64,000 nucleotides of DNA from Adiantum capillus-veneris (lineage: Eukaryota > Streptophyta > Polypodiopsida > Polypodiales > Pteridaceae): the NCBI GenBank assembly GCA_014529385.2, contig CM043966.1, forward strand, positions 36,308,739-36,372,738. Reading direction: 5' to 3'. The position numbers and the translations under genes were made by a program. Positions within the stretch are counted from its first letter, which is position 1. Every line of letters begins with the position of its first letter. Below are positions 12,000 to 24,220 of the stretch, in pieces. A model generated the notes under the pieces. It was not told the origin of the DNA, ran no database searches, and worked only from the letters and a program-made list of their open reading frames with translations.

Positions 12000-13500
12000 T
12001 TGACAATAGTAAAGAGAGTGAAATTAATGTTGACATATTTGATTTTGCTATTGAGCAGGCTACTAATGATGCCCCTATGCTTGTTAACTACCTTGTTTCT
12101 AGGCTTCAACAAGCCATGGGCAATCCATCCCTCTAAAGTGGTGCAACGGCAGCTTCGTGCTCATGGGATTCTCCAACCTCCCCACCATGACGAGAGAGTA
12201 CCTAGGAAGCCTCCTTGTGAGACTCCCAAAAGAGGCCTCTCTCCGATTTGGGAAGAAGAAGAGGATCCATACGAAGGGCTCAAAAATTTGCTTCTTGAAG
12301 GCGCATCTCCTTCCCAAGGAGAACTCAAGAACCCCCACCGAAGGAACGAGAAAGAAGTGAGTCCTCTTGCCACCTCGACGGAGATGGCTCCACAAAGACG
12401 GCAGGCAAAACGCTCCCCATCACCTCCTAAACAGAGAAGACCATCACACACATCTCCACACCATAATTCAAAGAGGGATGATAAAAAGTAAGAGAAGAAA
12501 AAGGCAAGAAACAGGACACCATCTTCTCCATCTTCTTTATCCTCTTCCTCTTATGAAAGTGATGGTGCAGACAAAGAGGATCAAGGCAAGAAAAGGGCGA
12601 GAAAGAGGTTATCCTCTTCTCCATCTTCCTCAAATTCTTCATCTTCTGAAGAAAGCGATGGTGCAACTTTTGAACCATAAAAAAGAAGAGGCCATAGGAA
12701 ATCCTATGACGCATGGAAGAGGTCATCCAAGCTCAAGAAGTTCAAAGGCGGAGGAAAGAGCATCTCTTTCCTTACCTACGATGGCACCTTTGGTGCTACA
12801 GACAAAGTCTTGGCCTTTATCCAATAGTTCAATGTGGCGTTTGGAGATCAGGGCTTCACGGAGTCCTCTAAGCTACACCATGTAGCTATGCACTTTTAAA
12901 AGTCTGCCAGGCAATAGTGGTCTAGCCTACGGGCAAATGGTGAAGCTCCACGAACATAGAAAGCCTTAAGAGCTTCCATTATGAAGTAGTTTTTGGCCAC
13001 CGATGCCAAAGACAAAGTACTCACCAAATGGCGAAGCTTGAAGCTCTCTCCCTACAAATCCACTCACAAATATGTAGACAAGTTTTGGGATTTACATGTC
13101 AAAGCCATTGTCTTCAAAAAGATGGATTTTGGAGAGCAAAAACAACAAATTTGTGCGGGCTTAACTGAAGAAATGGCAGAGTACGTCAACTCCCAAAGGC
13201 CATGCACCATATCTGCGGTTATACATCATATTATGGTGGCTTCTTGAATTAATTTCCAAACAGGGGCTAAGAGAAATTCTAAGCCCACAAAAAACAAGGG
13301 TTCCAATGAGCCTAAGGGGAAGGACAATGTCCAAAAGTCTCCTAAGGGCAATTCCAATAACAACAAAGCTAAGGAGAAGGGAGTTTACAAATGCAAAAAA
13401 AAACTCTCTCCTGAAGAGCTTGAGCGTTATTGCAAGGATAACCGTTGTTTCAAATGCGGCGAGCAAGGGCATGCGTACCGCGCTTGTCCCCAAAAGAACA
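12000..13500 (+). pseudogene. gypsy gag with zinc knuckle
   Basis: Open pieces at 12000-12491, 12367-12885 and 12993-13247 together look like a decayed gag: a Ser/Lys/Arg-rich N-terminal part, then a Retrotrans_gag-like stretch (TKWRSLKLSPYKSTHKYVDKF, cut here) and a CCHC knuckle, CFKCGEQGHAYRAC, near 13449-13490. Gag would assemble the particle and bind RNA. Stops and frame changes break it in several places. The N-terminal boundary is uncertain. Confidence 0.75.
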
Positions 13501-13526
13501 CCCGCCATGAGCCTCCTAGAGCTACC

Positions 13527-13901
13527 TTGGTTGAAATCCAAGAAGAGGAAGCTCATCACAAAGGATCTCCTCTATGCCATGCTTGGGGAAAGGTAAGCGA
13601 ACATGATTCTTTTATTCTTTTTGACCCTGGTTCTACTCACAATTTCATATCCATAGAATTGGCCACCAAGCTAGGCATACAAGCCTACGAGATGGGAGAT
13701 GTCCTACCCGCAGATGGTGCTTTCAAGGGGCAAGAAGCTTCAGTCACTCCCTTAATCGGGAAATTGAGGCTCCATGTCCAAAGCTATTTGGACAAAGAGG
13801 ACTTCTTTATCTCTCCTCTCAAGCACGGGGATGTAATCCTAGGGGCACCATGGTTTGACCGCATGGCTGCCAATGTTAAATTCCCTGAAAGAAAAATCTA
13901 G
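13527..13901 (+). pseudogene. gypsy aspartic protease region
   Basis: This frame holds the retropepsin active-site motif LFDPGSTHNFIS near residue 31, a DPG variant seen in many plant gypsy proteases, and later VILGAPWFDRM, which fits the ILG(M/A) flap-end motif. It is terminated by a stop at 13899. The same strand continues in another frame at 13923. Confidence 0.85.
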
Positions 13902-13922
13902 TTTAGGTTCAGGGAAAAAGAT

Positions 13923-14289
13923 ATGTACATAAATGCCAAGCAGTTGGGTAACACCATACCCATTGTACATATGCAAGCTTTCAACAAGTCAATAAAGAGC
14001 TCTATTTCCGTGTACATGGTTTTTGTTAAAGATTCTCAAAATGAACCTAATGGTTTAACAAAAGAAAATATAAACAATCACAAAGAATTAGAGTTATCCA
14101 ATTTTCTCATGGGATTTCAAGATGTCTTTATTGACGACATCCCTTGTGAACTACCTCCTAAACGAGGTAATGATGACCATGCAATTGAACTTCTTCCAAG
14201 GAGTTCAAAGCCTGAAAAACCTCCTTATAGAGTTTCTCAAGCTCAACAAGAGGAGATTATGAGGCAAGACCATGAGGTAGTTGAGAAGG
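13923..14289 (+). pseudogene. gypsy protease-RT linker and RT entry
   Basis: The frame ending near 14387 contains FLMGFQDVFIDDIPCELPPKR, cut here, and the RT entry motif (HAIELLPRSSKPEKPPYR, then [11 protein letters not shown]). This is the usual segment between protease and RT in gypsy elements. Right after it the sequence enters the 165-bp tandem array. Confidence 0.8.
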
Positions 14290-15396
14290 GCATGGTTAGG
14301 CCTAGCTCATCCTCATTTTGCTCACTCGTGTTACTAGTGCAAAGAAAGACGACACATATCTCATGTGTGTCGACTATAGAGCACTAAATAGGATCACTAT
14401 AAAAAATAGGTTTCCCGTTCCACGGGTAGAAGACCTATTTGATAAGCTACAAGGGCATGGTTAGGCCTAGATCATCTCCATTTTGCTCACCCGTGTTACT
14501 AGTGCAAAGAAAGATGGCACATATCGCATGTGTGTCGACTATAGAGCACTAAATAGGATCACTATCAAAAATAGGTTTCCCGTTCCACGGGTAGAAGACC
14601 TATTTGATAAGCTACAAGGGCATGGTTAGGCCTAGCTCATCTCCATTTTGCTCACCCATGTTACTAGTGCAAAGAAAGACGACACATATCGCATGTGTGT
14701 CGACTATAGAGCACTAAATAGGATCACTATCAAAAATAGGTTTCCTGTTCCACAGGTAGAAGACCTATTTGATAAGCTACAAGGGCATGGTTAGGCCTAG
14801 ATCATCTCCATTTTGCTCACTCGTGTTACTAGTGCAAAGAAAGATGGCACATATCGCATGTGTGTCGACTATAGAGCACTAAATAGGATCACTATAAAAA
14901 ATAGGTTTCCTATTCCACGGGTAGAAGACCTATTTGATAAGCTACAAGGGCATGGTTAGAGGCCTAGATCAACTATAGAGCACTAAATAGGATCACTATC
15001 AAAAATAGGTTTCCCGTTCCACGGGTAGAAGACCTATTTGATAAGCTACAAGGGCATGGTTAGGCCTAGATCATAGGCCTAGATCATCTCCATTTTGCTC
15101 ACCCGTGTTACTAGTGCAAAGAAAGATGGCACATATCGCATGTGTGTCGACTATAGAGCACTAAATAGGATCACTATCAAAAATAGGTTTCCCATTCCAC
15201 GGGTAGAAGACCTATTTGATAAGCTACAAGGGCATGGTTAGGCCTAGCTCATCTCCATTTTGCTCACCCATGTTACTAGTGCAAAGAAAGACGGCACATA
15301 TCGCATGTGTGTCGACTATAGAGCACTAAATAGGATCACTATAAAAAATAGGTTTCCTGTTCCACGGGTAGAAGAACTATTTGATAAGCTACAAGG
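14290..15396 (+). repeat. seven-copy tandem array of a 165-bp RT segment
   Basis: Units beginning GCATGGTTAGGCCTAG start at 14290, 14455, 14620, 14785, 14950, 15054 and 15232. Four of the first six are exactly 165 bp apart; unit five is shortened to 104 bp and unit six lengthened to 178 bp by a short internal duplication. Each unit encodes the RT block [20 protein letters not shown]. The unit is 55 codons long, but each junction brings an in-frame TAG, so the array destroys RT. The units differ by only a few bases, suggesting amplification after the element was already defective. Confidence 0.95.
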
Positions 15397-15983
15397 GTCC
15401 ACCTACTTCAGTAAGATTGACCTAAAAAGTGGCTACCATCAAATAAGGATAGTTGATCAAGACATGTAAAGACCGCATTTCACACTACATTTGGTATGGA
15501 CGAATACCAATGCGTTTTGGCTTCACCAATGCACTAGCCACATTCAACCGCTTGATGGAGAAGCTGTTTAGGCCTCACTGAACCTTTACTGGAGTGTTCT
15601 TTGATGATATTATCATCTACTCTAGTTCATTGGATGAACACAAGAAACACCTCCAGGTAATATGTCAAGTTCTACGAGAGAATAAACTTTATATTAATCA
15701 AAAGAAAAGTGAGTTTTCTTACAAGAGATTTAGTATTTAGGTCACATTATCTCTCAAGATGGCATCCAAATGGATCCATCAAAGCTAGAGGTAAAAAAAG
15801 GATGGCCTAATCCAAGGAATCTTCATGAACTAAGAAGCTTTATAGGTATGTGTGCATACTATAGACGCTTCATAGAAGTTATCACTAATAGCAGGACCAT
15901 TACATGACCTAACAAAGAAAAACGTTAGGTATACATGGTCTACCAAGGAGAACAATGCGTTTGAAAAGCTTGTCTCTCAACCT
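15260..15983 (+). pseudogene. gypsy reverse transcriptase, catalytic part
   Basis: The last array unit runs on into normal [20 protein letters not shown], then, after a stop at about 15467 and frameshifts, segments corresponding to the FGLTNA/FMxLMN region, the YxDD box region (FFDDIIIYS-like reading near 15600-15620) and YLGHIISQDGIQMDPSK, then LHELRSFIGMCAYYRRFI. Multiple stops and frame changes make it nonfunctional. Confidence 0.85.
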
Positions 15984-16560
15984 GTGCTTACACTTCCGGA
16001 TCTCTCAAAGCCATTTGAGGTCCAATGTGATGCTTGTGGTGATTGCCTTGGAGTTGTTTTACTACAAGAAGGGCACGCCATAGCCTATGAGAGTCGAAGG
16101 CTCGACCCTGTTGAGCAAGCTCTAGGCATATATGAAAAGGAACTCCTCGCAGTTCTACATGCCTTGGACTCACGGAAGCACTACTTATTGGGGACTCCTT
16201 TCATTCTGCGGACGGATCACCAAAGCCTTAAGTAATTCATGACGCAAACCAAGCTCTTTGATAAAAAAATGAGGTGGGAAAATTTTCTTTTGCAATTTCA
16301 TTTTCATATTGCTCACATTGCTGGCAAGCATAATCAAGTAGCCAATGCACTCTCAAGACGATCGAGAGTGAATGCGGTTTTAATAGCAACTCACAATGAT
16401 CCATCTTCTATGATAGATGAGTATGCTATTGATCCCAATTTTAAAGATGAGATTTCAGCCCTTGCACTAGGGAAGAAAGAGGAACCATTTACTTTACAAG
16501 ATGGTTATCTTCTCTATGGCAATAAACTATGCGTTACTAGTTCTCACTATGCGAGAAAGT
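15984..16560 (+). pseudogene. gypsy RNase H and connection
   Basis: LTLPDLSKPFEVQCDACGDC opens the RNase H domain, followed by AYESRRLDPVEQ, YEKELLAVLHAL and FILRTDHQSLK. A stop at 16233 separates this from a continuing frame with HIAHIAGKHNQVANALSRR, the classic RNase H end. The final part leads to integrase. The domain removes the RNA strand after reverse transcription. Confidence 0.9.
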
Positions 16561-16561
16561 A

Positions 16562-17850
16562 ATGTATGAATCTCATGCTCCTCCTTATGCGGGGCATAGA
16601 GGGATTCAGTCTACCCTAAAAGGGATTGAAACATATTTCTATTGGGCTACCATGAAGGCAAACATACAAGAATATGTTTCTAAATGTGTGGTATGCCAAA
16701 AGATGAAGTTTGATAGAGGGAAGCAACATGGATTGTTTCAACCTTTGCCAATCCCTAATTCACCATGGGAGAGCATATCCATGGATTTTATCTTTGGATT
16801 TCCTAAGTCTATCCATGGGAATACGGGAATATGGAAGATAGTAGATAGGTTTAGTAAAAAAGCTCATTTTATACTTGTCAAAAAGACTATCAAAGCCCAT
16901 CAAACGGCAGCCCTCTTCATTTCACAAATCTTCAAGTACCATGGCTTGCCAATATCCATAGTGTCGGATAGAGATCCTAGAATGACCAGTAATTTCTAGA
17001 AGGGTCTCTTTGAGAATTTATGGACAAGGCTAAACTTCTCTTTAGCCTATCATCCGCAAATGGATGGCCAAAGTGAAATAGCTAACTTAACAATCCTTGA
17101 TCTACTAAAAGCCTATGTAATGGAAGTAGATCAAAGGTCCCAATGGGAGAAGTACTTACCCTTAGTGGAGTATGCCTAGAACAACACAATACATACTTCC
17201 ACGGGAAAAGCACCATTTGAGGTAATTGAGGGAAGATCCAAAAGTCCCCTGCTACTTAAAGTACACGGGAAGATCTTCGCTGCAGATGAGTATAGCTGCG
17301 ACCTCAAGCATCTTTCCAAAAGATTAAGGATGCTATCTCTATCTCACAACGAAGGCAAAAGGCTACTGCTGATAAGCACAGAAGATCCCAAGCCTTTAAA
17401 GAAAATGATTGGGTCTTACTTAAATTTCCCAAGGCTCGATTAAGGCACACGATGGGCAAGAATCCTATGGGACACCAAAAATACTATGCTAAGTTAGCAA
17501 AAAGGTACTTTGGTACCACCCTTCCAGATTCTTAGGCTAATCAATGAGATGGCCTATCAACTCAAGTTGCCCAACCATTGGCTCATACACAATGTTTTCC
17601 ATGTGAGCCTACTAAAGCCTTACAAAGGAGAGCCACCTCAAGAACCAACTATTGAAGACCCACCTCAAGAACCAACTATTGAAGACCCACCAAAGATCAA
17701 GGACCAAGAAGAGGTGCTGTAGCCTGAGTCCATTCTCTGACATGAAGACAAGGTATTAAGAGGCAGTAAGACTATCCGATGATATCTTATTAAGTTTAAG
17801 AATTATCCTTTTGAAGATGCTAGATGGATGGAAGGCATACAATTAAAGGA
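16562..17850 (+). pseudogene. gypsy integrase with chromodomain-like tail
   Basis: The frame at 16562-16999 has the HHCC zinc motif (GHRGIQSTL to CVVCQKMK) and the start of the catalytic core (SMDFIFGFP, VSDRDPRM). After stop codons the core continues (AYHPQMDGQSE, with the Glu). The region 17510-17722 has QLKLPNHWLIHNVFHVSLLK. It is followed, across stops, by a chromodomain-like segment near 17740-17840 (VLRGSKTIR, YLIKFKNYPFEDARW). A 27-bp proline-rich unit is repeated twice near 17635-17690. The chromodomain tail places the element among chromoviruses. Confidence 0.88.
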
Positions 17851-18218
17851 TAACCTAAACCTTTGTCAGAGTAAGCAAATGTACAAATGTTTAAAATGAA
17901 CAAAGTTTTTGTCTTATAAGACTCTCTTTTTCTTTACTGTGCACAAATGTGAAGTAGTATGCATGCTTAGAATCAAGTTTGCGGAGACGACGTCTCCCAA
18001 ACACCAAGCAGAGCTTGTCACTCTACTATGGAAGATTGATAAGACTAATGTGCAAACATGCTTGCGGCAGCTTAGGCTCTCAAGCACCAAATGGACTAGT
18101 CATCCATTCTGGAACGATGTCGTAGGGTAACATAGGGATCCTCTACCTGCTAGAAAGAGGACTAATGAATAGGCTTTATCTTCTCTACCCCATAGTCGAG
18201 GACAACTATATATGATTT

Positions 18219-18232
18219 CAAGAGAGAGGTGA
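18219..18232 (+). other. polypurine tract
   Basis: AAGAGAGAGGTGA-type purine run immediately before the right LTR; the expected site for plus-strand priming. Confidence 0.75.
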
Positions 18233-18626
18233 TGTCATAATAACTAATATCTAATTCTCCTAAATGATTTTCTCATGTTCAACTGATCATTTAATATGGG
18301 GAAGTACCAGGGGAGAAAAAGCTAGAATATTGGTTAAGCTGGCAGACTCGCCAAAGTAGGGATCCAAAGGAGGGAAAATAGGGATCCAAAGGGGGGACCA
18401 TCTGCAAAAGAGCAATGTGCATCAATGGGATTTAAAGACCCTAAGGTTCATCCCATTAAGACTTTCAAAATGCTAAGGTTCCAAAATTCAAAGTTTGTGT
18501 TCAATGGTCAAAGCTTAATTATCTTGGATGCTTTGTGTGTGTACAAAAAGTCTTCATGAGTCCTACATAGGAGGGGGCGAGCCTTGCAAGTAGGGGATGA
18601 GAGAGAAACACACACACACACACACA

Positions 18627-18662
<36 letters not shown>

Positions 18663-19857
18663 AGCTTCCTTTACACAAAGGGAATGAGGGACACATGTCA
18701 GCTCCCTAGCCTAGATGCTCACAAGGTGCACTCAGATCTTATTGGATGACCATAGAGGTGGACCGATGAGAATTAGGCTAGAGTAAATCTAGTTTAATTC
18801 ATTTAAAAACACTTAATAAAAGAACCAATAAGAATTAAGCTCTCTAGAAGACTATTGGGCAGTCTCCCAAGGGGTCTAGTGAGCATTCAACAGCCCAATG
18901 GCTTGCCTGATTCCTATTGACCAAGAGACAAAGGGGTCCAATGAGACTTTAGTTGCATTAATTAATTACCTAAATCTCTCAGAAAAGGGGAAAGGGGGAC
19001 ACATGTCAAAAGGCTATCAGTTATGCCTCTCAATTTTCAATGGCTAAGCCTGGCATGGGCCAATGAGGTGCTAGCAAGAGTAATTATCAAGAGGGGCCGA
19101 CCAAGAGAGAGGGGGCTGAATTTATCAAGGCATTATTGCATACACACTCACACAATCTCATGTGTGGACGAAGAAGACTCTCCCTCTCTCCTTCTCAAGC
19201 TTTAATGGAAAGCTTATCACCTACTCCAAGCTTGTGAGAAGTGATGCCTACACCAACAACTCTTGGCTTTGTGATGCAAATCCAACCAAGAGCCAAGATT
19301 CAATACATGCTCATCTCCTCTACCATGCTAATTACTAAGCTATGCTATGATAATATGAGTGATTATGTGAGGAGATGTATCTTTCTCGGAAGAATACTCC
19401 TTCTTCCTCTCAATCTACTCTCATACCCCGCTAGCTCTCACCATCTTCGAAGGTGTGTGAGGTATTGGGTCCAAGACCGTGAGGGAATTGATTTTGTGTT
19501 TTATAAGTGTTTTGCTTAGTGCTTGAAGCTTCCATCTTCATTGAACTAGCTAGTTTTTGAAGTAACACAAATACTTATATTGTAAAATGTCTCTCTTGAT
19601 GGGGGAAACCTATAATACCAAGCCTTTTGGAGGGGGGACCGGCTCCATGAAAATCTGGTCCTCAACTGTTGTCAATAGCTTAATTTCTCTCTCTTTTGAA
19701 GTATTGTTCATGCTATCTAACTAGGTGTTATGCTTTTTGTTGCTCTCTCCACCCAAGCACTCTTGTTAATCTCATTAGAAATCTATTCTAATGAAATGCT
19801 CACTATGTTCATGCTATTTTCCGCTACACACAAGTTACTAGGCCATTAAATGTTACA
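18233..19857 (+). repeat. 3' LTR of gypsy element
   Basis: A 1,625-bp copy of the left LTR, starting TGTCATAATAAC and ending TGTTACA. Compared with the left copy it has a small duplication near 18360-18400 and a longer CA repeat (about 18608-18659). Confidence 0.95.
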
Positions 19858-19862
19858 ATAAC

Positions 19863-22800
19863 ACTGAGAGAATCTACTTAGAGGTTTTTGGCCATCCATT
19901 ACACAATGCATATTATGCGCTATATTTTGCAAAAATGTTACATGTACATTTTATCCAACAATGACCAATATACTTTTACTCGAAGGAGACAATTGTGGCC
20001 ACCCATGAAATATGAGAGAGTTCTATCACATTCACACGGGTGGGAGGAGCTGGCACTGATAGTTTAAGGCGCTGACCTAAATTTGAAAAAGGACAAAGAT
20101 ATTTTGATTACACAGCTAACAGAGAAAGATGCAAAAATAACATGGTTGCTTGAAGTATTCCAAACACCTTAAGCGTCCCAGTCTGGATTGGGAAAAAGTA
20201 TTAATTGCTTAAGCCAGGATGTTCAAAATTTGACTCAATGAGTGAATCCTCCACTTGTTTAAGGGACATACATCAGTCACCTTGTTTTGCATCCAGAGTT
20301 AGTTCCCGCATCATAGCCAGATGCATCTTCATCTTCTCAGTGTCCAATATGCTACAAGAATATTAATGGATGGAGTCGATACTATATATTGGTATGTGGC
20401 CATGATTATCACCTGGTGTACTTGATTCAATTATTGTAGAACAATAGTCGATGTGGAATCTATTCTAAAGAGATTCCACAAGGGGTGTATTATATGTTTG
20501 GAATGGCAAACGAGTATAAATTCAAACAAGCTCGCCAAAAAATCCCTAGCGCTATTAAAAATCTATTTAGTGATGAAGAAGCACACTTAGAATACATCAC
20601 TAACAACAAACATTGTAATTTTTCTTTTAAAAAGCATTGAAACACTCCATATATCGACCACATATATTGTGAGCAAAACTTGCTTTTTTTCTTTGTCGTC
20701 TTCGTACCACTTGTCATGACATTCTGCTCCATTGCTTGAATTTAATGCTGAAGACATAAGAACTAAGGTGTTCAGTTATAATTTTTTTTCTACTTTCCAA
20801 TATACCTTCATTAAGAAAGCAATCAGATTTACACATTGTGCGATTTGCAATGCACTTTTGTCAATCCACATATCGACCACATCTGTTGTGAGCAATTATA
20901 CACATTGCAATGCAGTCTCTACCTCAAATCGTGCATTCAACAACGCTGTGAATTTGTCAATGCAATTATAAATATGAGGATTAGTTATACACCCTCTATG
21001 ATCTGCAAACAATTAGACACATCTAAAAACTTCACATTCTTCGTATATATAGAGGTTTTGGGTTTTTTACTTTGCTCAACTATTTTCACATGCTACAAGA
21101 ATAATCAACTTATACATTAAAATGATGATAATATTTTGCAAAACACAAACGAAAGCAATAATATCTATGATTGGCCATCTCATGCACTCACAATATTTCA
21201 TAATACACAATGCACTCCCTATCTAAACCAGTGCATAAAACAAGACTGTGAAATATTCAAGACAATTACACAATTGAGGACTACTTGTACCCAATCAAGG
21301 ATTGTATCCCCCTTATGCATGTAGTTCAATATATGAAAGCTATATTCACCCAATTAAGGATTATAGCTCTCCTATTGTTTAGTGACAATGTATATCAATT
21401 CAGAAGGCTATGATGGTGTAAAATGCAAGACTTCAAGCATTTTGATATACCCAGTATACACACAAGGCATCTGACCCTTGACTATCAACTCGTTATTTAA
21501 ATATGCTCATCTTCTAGAACCAACTTCAACCCTTTATGGACCAGTGGTTTTGTCGCAATAGGATGACTCTTTAAAGATTCAATTGTTTTGGCATTGTAAC
21601 TTTGTCTTTGGTGAAGGATTTAAATTTTTTTCGAAGTGATTACCTATAATTAAGAATCACACTTGGCCTAGAAAAAGGACCTGTGACTCTGTAACCTTAG
21701 GTCGATTCACATGGAGATAATTGTGTACCCGATCCTCGAATACACTCCCCAGGGTTTTTCCTAGTCAAAATGCCAAAGTTAGCAAAGGTTTTACCATTAT
21801 GAAAATCTCTAATTGTTTACCACGGTCTTTTATTGTGTTTTGAAGAGAGAAGGTCCAAATTCAGCTAGAGAGGGAAGAGGGAGGAGGACGGGGGGGAGGG
21901 GGGTTTGTATTTAAATTATTATCGTGAATATTTTTACGATTATTACCACGATATTTGCCTTAGTTATTGCCACTACTATTACCACGTTTATTCTTGTGGC
22001 AAGATTTAGCGCCTAGACTTCCAAATTCTGGCTTAAACATCCCCCTCCCCCCCCGCCTATCCCATTTTTTGGAGGAATACCAATCCTCGAGCGAGTACTT
22101 CTGAGCGGACAAAAAACCGAGCGAGCATAAGCAATGAAAAAGATTAGATCAAGATCTCAATAGTTACTCTATAGAGTATAGTGTAGCAAAATAACCATGT
22201 TGCATTTCAAATATTCTCAAACAAAAGAGCCATACTCTTCCTTTAATGTGTTCACACACATTAAAATAGTCTCAAACAAAAGAGCCATACTCTTCCTTTA
22301 ATGTGTTGACACACACATTGATACACAGTCATATAGTTGCTTCTGAACCATCTTCTAGAGCATATGCCAAAACTCTATTTGTGCAAACTTATTCTCCTTG
22401 GTAAATTCACATGTTGCAATTGTCATAATTTCGTGCACAAATAGATCAAAAGATGGTAACTCAAATGCCACATGTCCATCATAATGCATAGGTAGCTCTT
22501 GAACTTGAATGATATTCTTTGCTTGCTTGAGTTCCATGTGTAGGCTGCTTTGTGAAGGCATTGCATGTAGTATACCAATTACTCTTGAGGGACCATCAGA
22601 CTATTGCTAGTGTGGCCACATTGTCATCCATAAATGGTTATGTGCCTAGCCATGTTTGGTTGCACAATGAGGAATTGCAAACCCCAAGAAAACCTTTCCG
22701 ATCAATCATAAAAGAAAGGAAAACCCTACAAGATACATAGAACTGAAATCATAATAGAAACATTTAGCATCAAATTACATATTATAGTCTATCTATCATT

Positions 22801-23562
22801 GTCTCTAAACGTCTAGAGCATTCCTAATAAAGACTTTATTCATCCACCCTTATATTAACTCCTTGATTATCCAAGGTTATGCTCCCTCCTCCAATCATGG
22901 GTTGTGGTCATCAATATTCAAACCATGGTAGATGCTTGGAGAAGTAAAAGTGTGCACGCGCGTACAATGTTGTGGAGGGGGAGGAGGGTTTCTCAGTACA
23001 TAATATTATAGCAACTGCTTGTAGGGAAGTTGTAGAAGAAGTAGATTTGGTAGATCGTATTGGTAGGTTGGAGCCAATATGAACAACGTGTATTTGCAAT
23101 CTTTGGTGCTAGATTGTACCTTATTGAAATTGTGGATAAATTTTTTTTGGGTCAGTGACTCCATTTTGTCTAGCTCACAAAAAAGATCTTCAACGTGTAA
23201 TCATGACACTTGAGAAACGAAGAGGAGAAGGAAAATATCCTTCACATCACATACTTGAAAAAAATAGTTTTCATGGACTACGGAGTGTTTTAGAGTTTTC
23301 ACAGTGAGTTGCAAAAGAGGAGGCCCAGTCACGAGGACTTTGTGACCAAGGGTGGGAGAGGTAATGAAGATCATAAGGTATTGTCGACATAAACGATAAT
23401 CACCACTTGCATGCAACAACTTGGCATTAATCACCTCTTATGCAATGCCTTCACAATCACCTCGACCCATCTTTCGACAAGAACAAAGATGAAGGGTTTG
23501 GGTGTGTGTGTAATTCATGAGCCTTCTTCCTCTCCTGACTTATGCACTAGCTAGACACCTCT
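19863..23562. other. AT-rich intergenic DNA, no gene recognised
   Basis: About 3.7 kb with only short scattered frames. It contains a 55-bp two-copy tandem repeat (22215-22310, unit with CAAAAGAGCCATACTCTTCC) and a G-rich/ATTACCACG-rich patch near 21880-22060. A minus-strand stretch near 23350-23440 reads VIIVYVDN-like and could be a copia RT crumb, but it is too short to claim. Confidence 0.5.
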
Positions 23563-23932
23563 CTACTTCCTAGCAGCAGGAACATTGGTACGCTGATTCT
23601 GGTTCTCCATATCCTCCTTGCATCTAAACCTTTGTGGTGGCTCTCGAACATAACTCTTCTTGTTGTGCCGGATCTCACACGGACAACTTGAGAGTGAATG
23701 GCGCATGAAACACAGTACTGCATTTTGGCGTAAAGCTTGGGAAGTGTGTACCCATCATAAACGCAAGCATCCTGCACATCTTGCACAACAACTTGTTCAA
23801 CAATGTTCTCTACAAGAAACCGCTTGACAACCTTGTCCTTGGGCACACGTCGCCCACGATTGGAGCACCCGATGGGGTTGGTGTGGCCTCTTGCGTGCTT
23901 GTTACATCCACTATTGTGGCACTTACCATCAT
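23563..23932 (-). pseudogene. RPS26: ribosomal protein eS26 retrocopy, broken
   Basis: Reading the minus strand from about 23932, the sequence gives NKHARGH, then CSN near the zinc site, [35 protein letters not shown] and [14 protein letters not shown], all hallmarks of cytosolic small-subunit protein eS26. After RRV a one-base shift is needed to reach the normal end (REPPQRF to VPAARK and TAG at 23563-23565). Near the start one base is off-frame, and two Cys of the first zinc ribbon pair region are replaced (CSNRGRRV). No introns are present, so this looks like a processed retrocopy. No clear poly-A tail is visible. Confidence 0.88.
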
Positions 23933-23975
23933 GACTGCTTATGCCGCAACTAATTCTGCTTCCTCTTTGTCGTGG

Positions 23976-23978
<3 letters not shown>

Positions 23979-24062
<84 letters not shown>
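23979..24062. repeat. (CT)n microsatellite, about 84 bp
   Basis: A perfect CT run between the eS26 and uL15 retrocopies. Confidence 0.97.
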
Positions 24063-24066
<4 letters not shown>

Positions 24067-24220
24067 TCTTCTTATTTCAATAAAGGGAAATTCCGCTACA
24101 TTCAATCATCGCTAAGACATCAAAACCCATCTCTGCAAGTCCTCATATAAAAATCCTTTATTGAGAAGCAAAAAAAGCCTTGTCATCCGCCTACACGTTA
24201 ATAAAAGGGAAGATCTGACC

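Larger units (their letters stand above)
9984..19857 (+). mobile_element. Ty3/gypsy chromovirus-type retrotransposon, complete ends
   Basis: Two long, similar LTRs (9984-11579 and 18233-19857) flank gag, protease, RT, RNase H, integrase and a C-terminal chromodomain-like segment, in the Ty3/gypsy order. A primer-binding site follows the left LTR and a purine tract precedes the right LTR. The five bases ATAAC occur directly outside both ends (9979-9983 and 19858-19862), so this is a single insertion of 9,874 bp. All coding domains are broken by stops and frameshifts, and RT carries a tandem array. The LTRs differ by many substitutions and small indels, so the insertion is not recent. Confidence 0.95.

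Noticed and set aside
14290-15396. CRISPR-like or centromeric satellite reading of the 165-bp array
   Set aside because: Units are contiguous with no unique spacers and encode part of gypsy RT, so it is an internal tandem amplification.
23201-23434. Copia RT fragment around VIIVYVDN on the minus strand
   Set aside because: The match is a single short motif with no neighbouring RT blocks.
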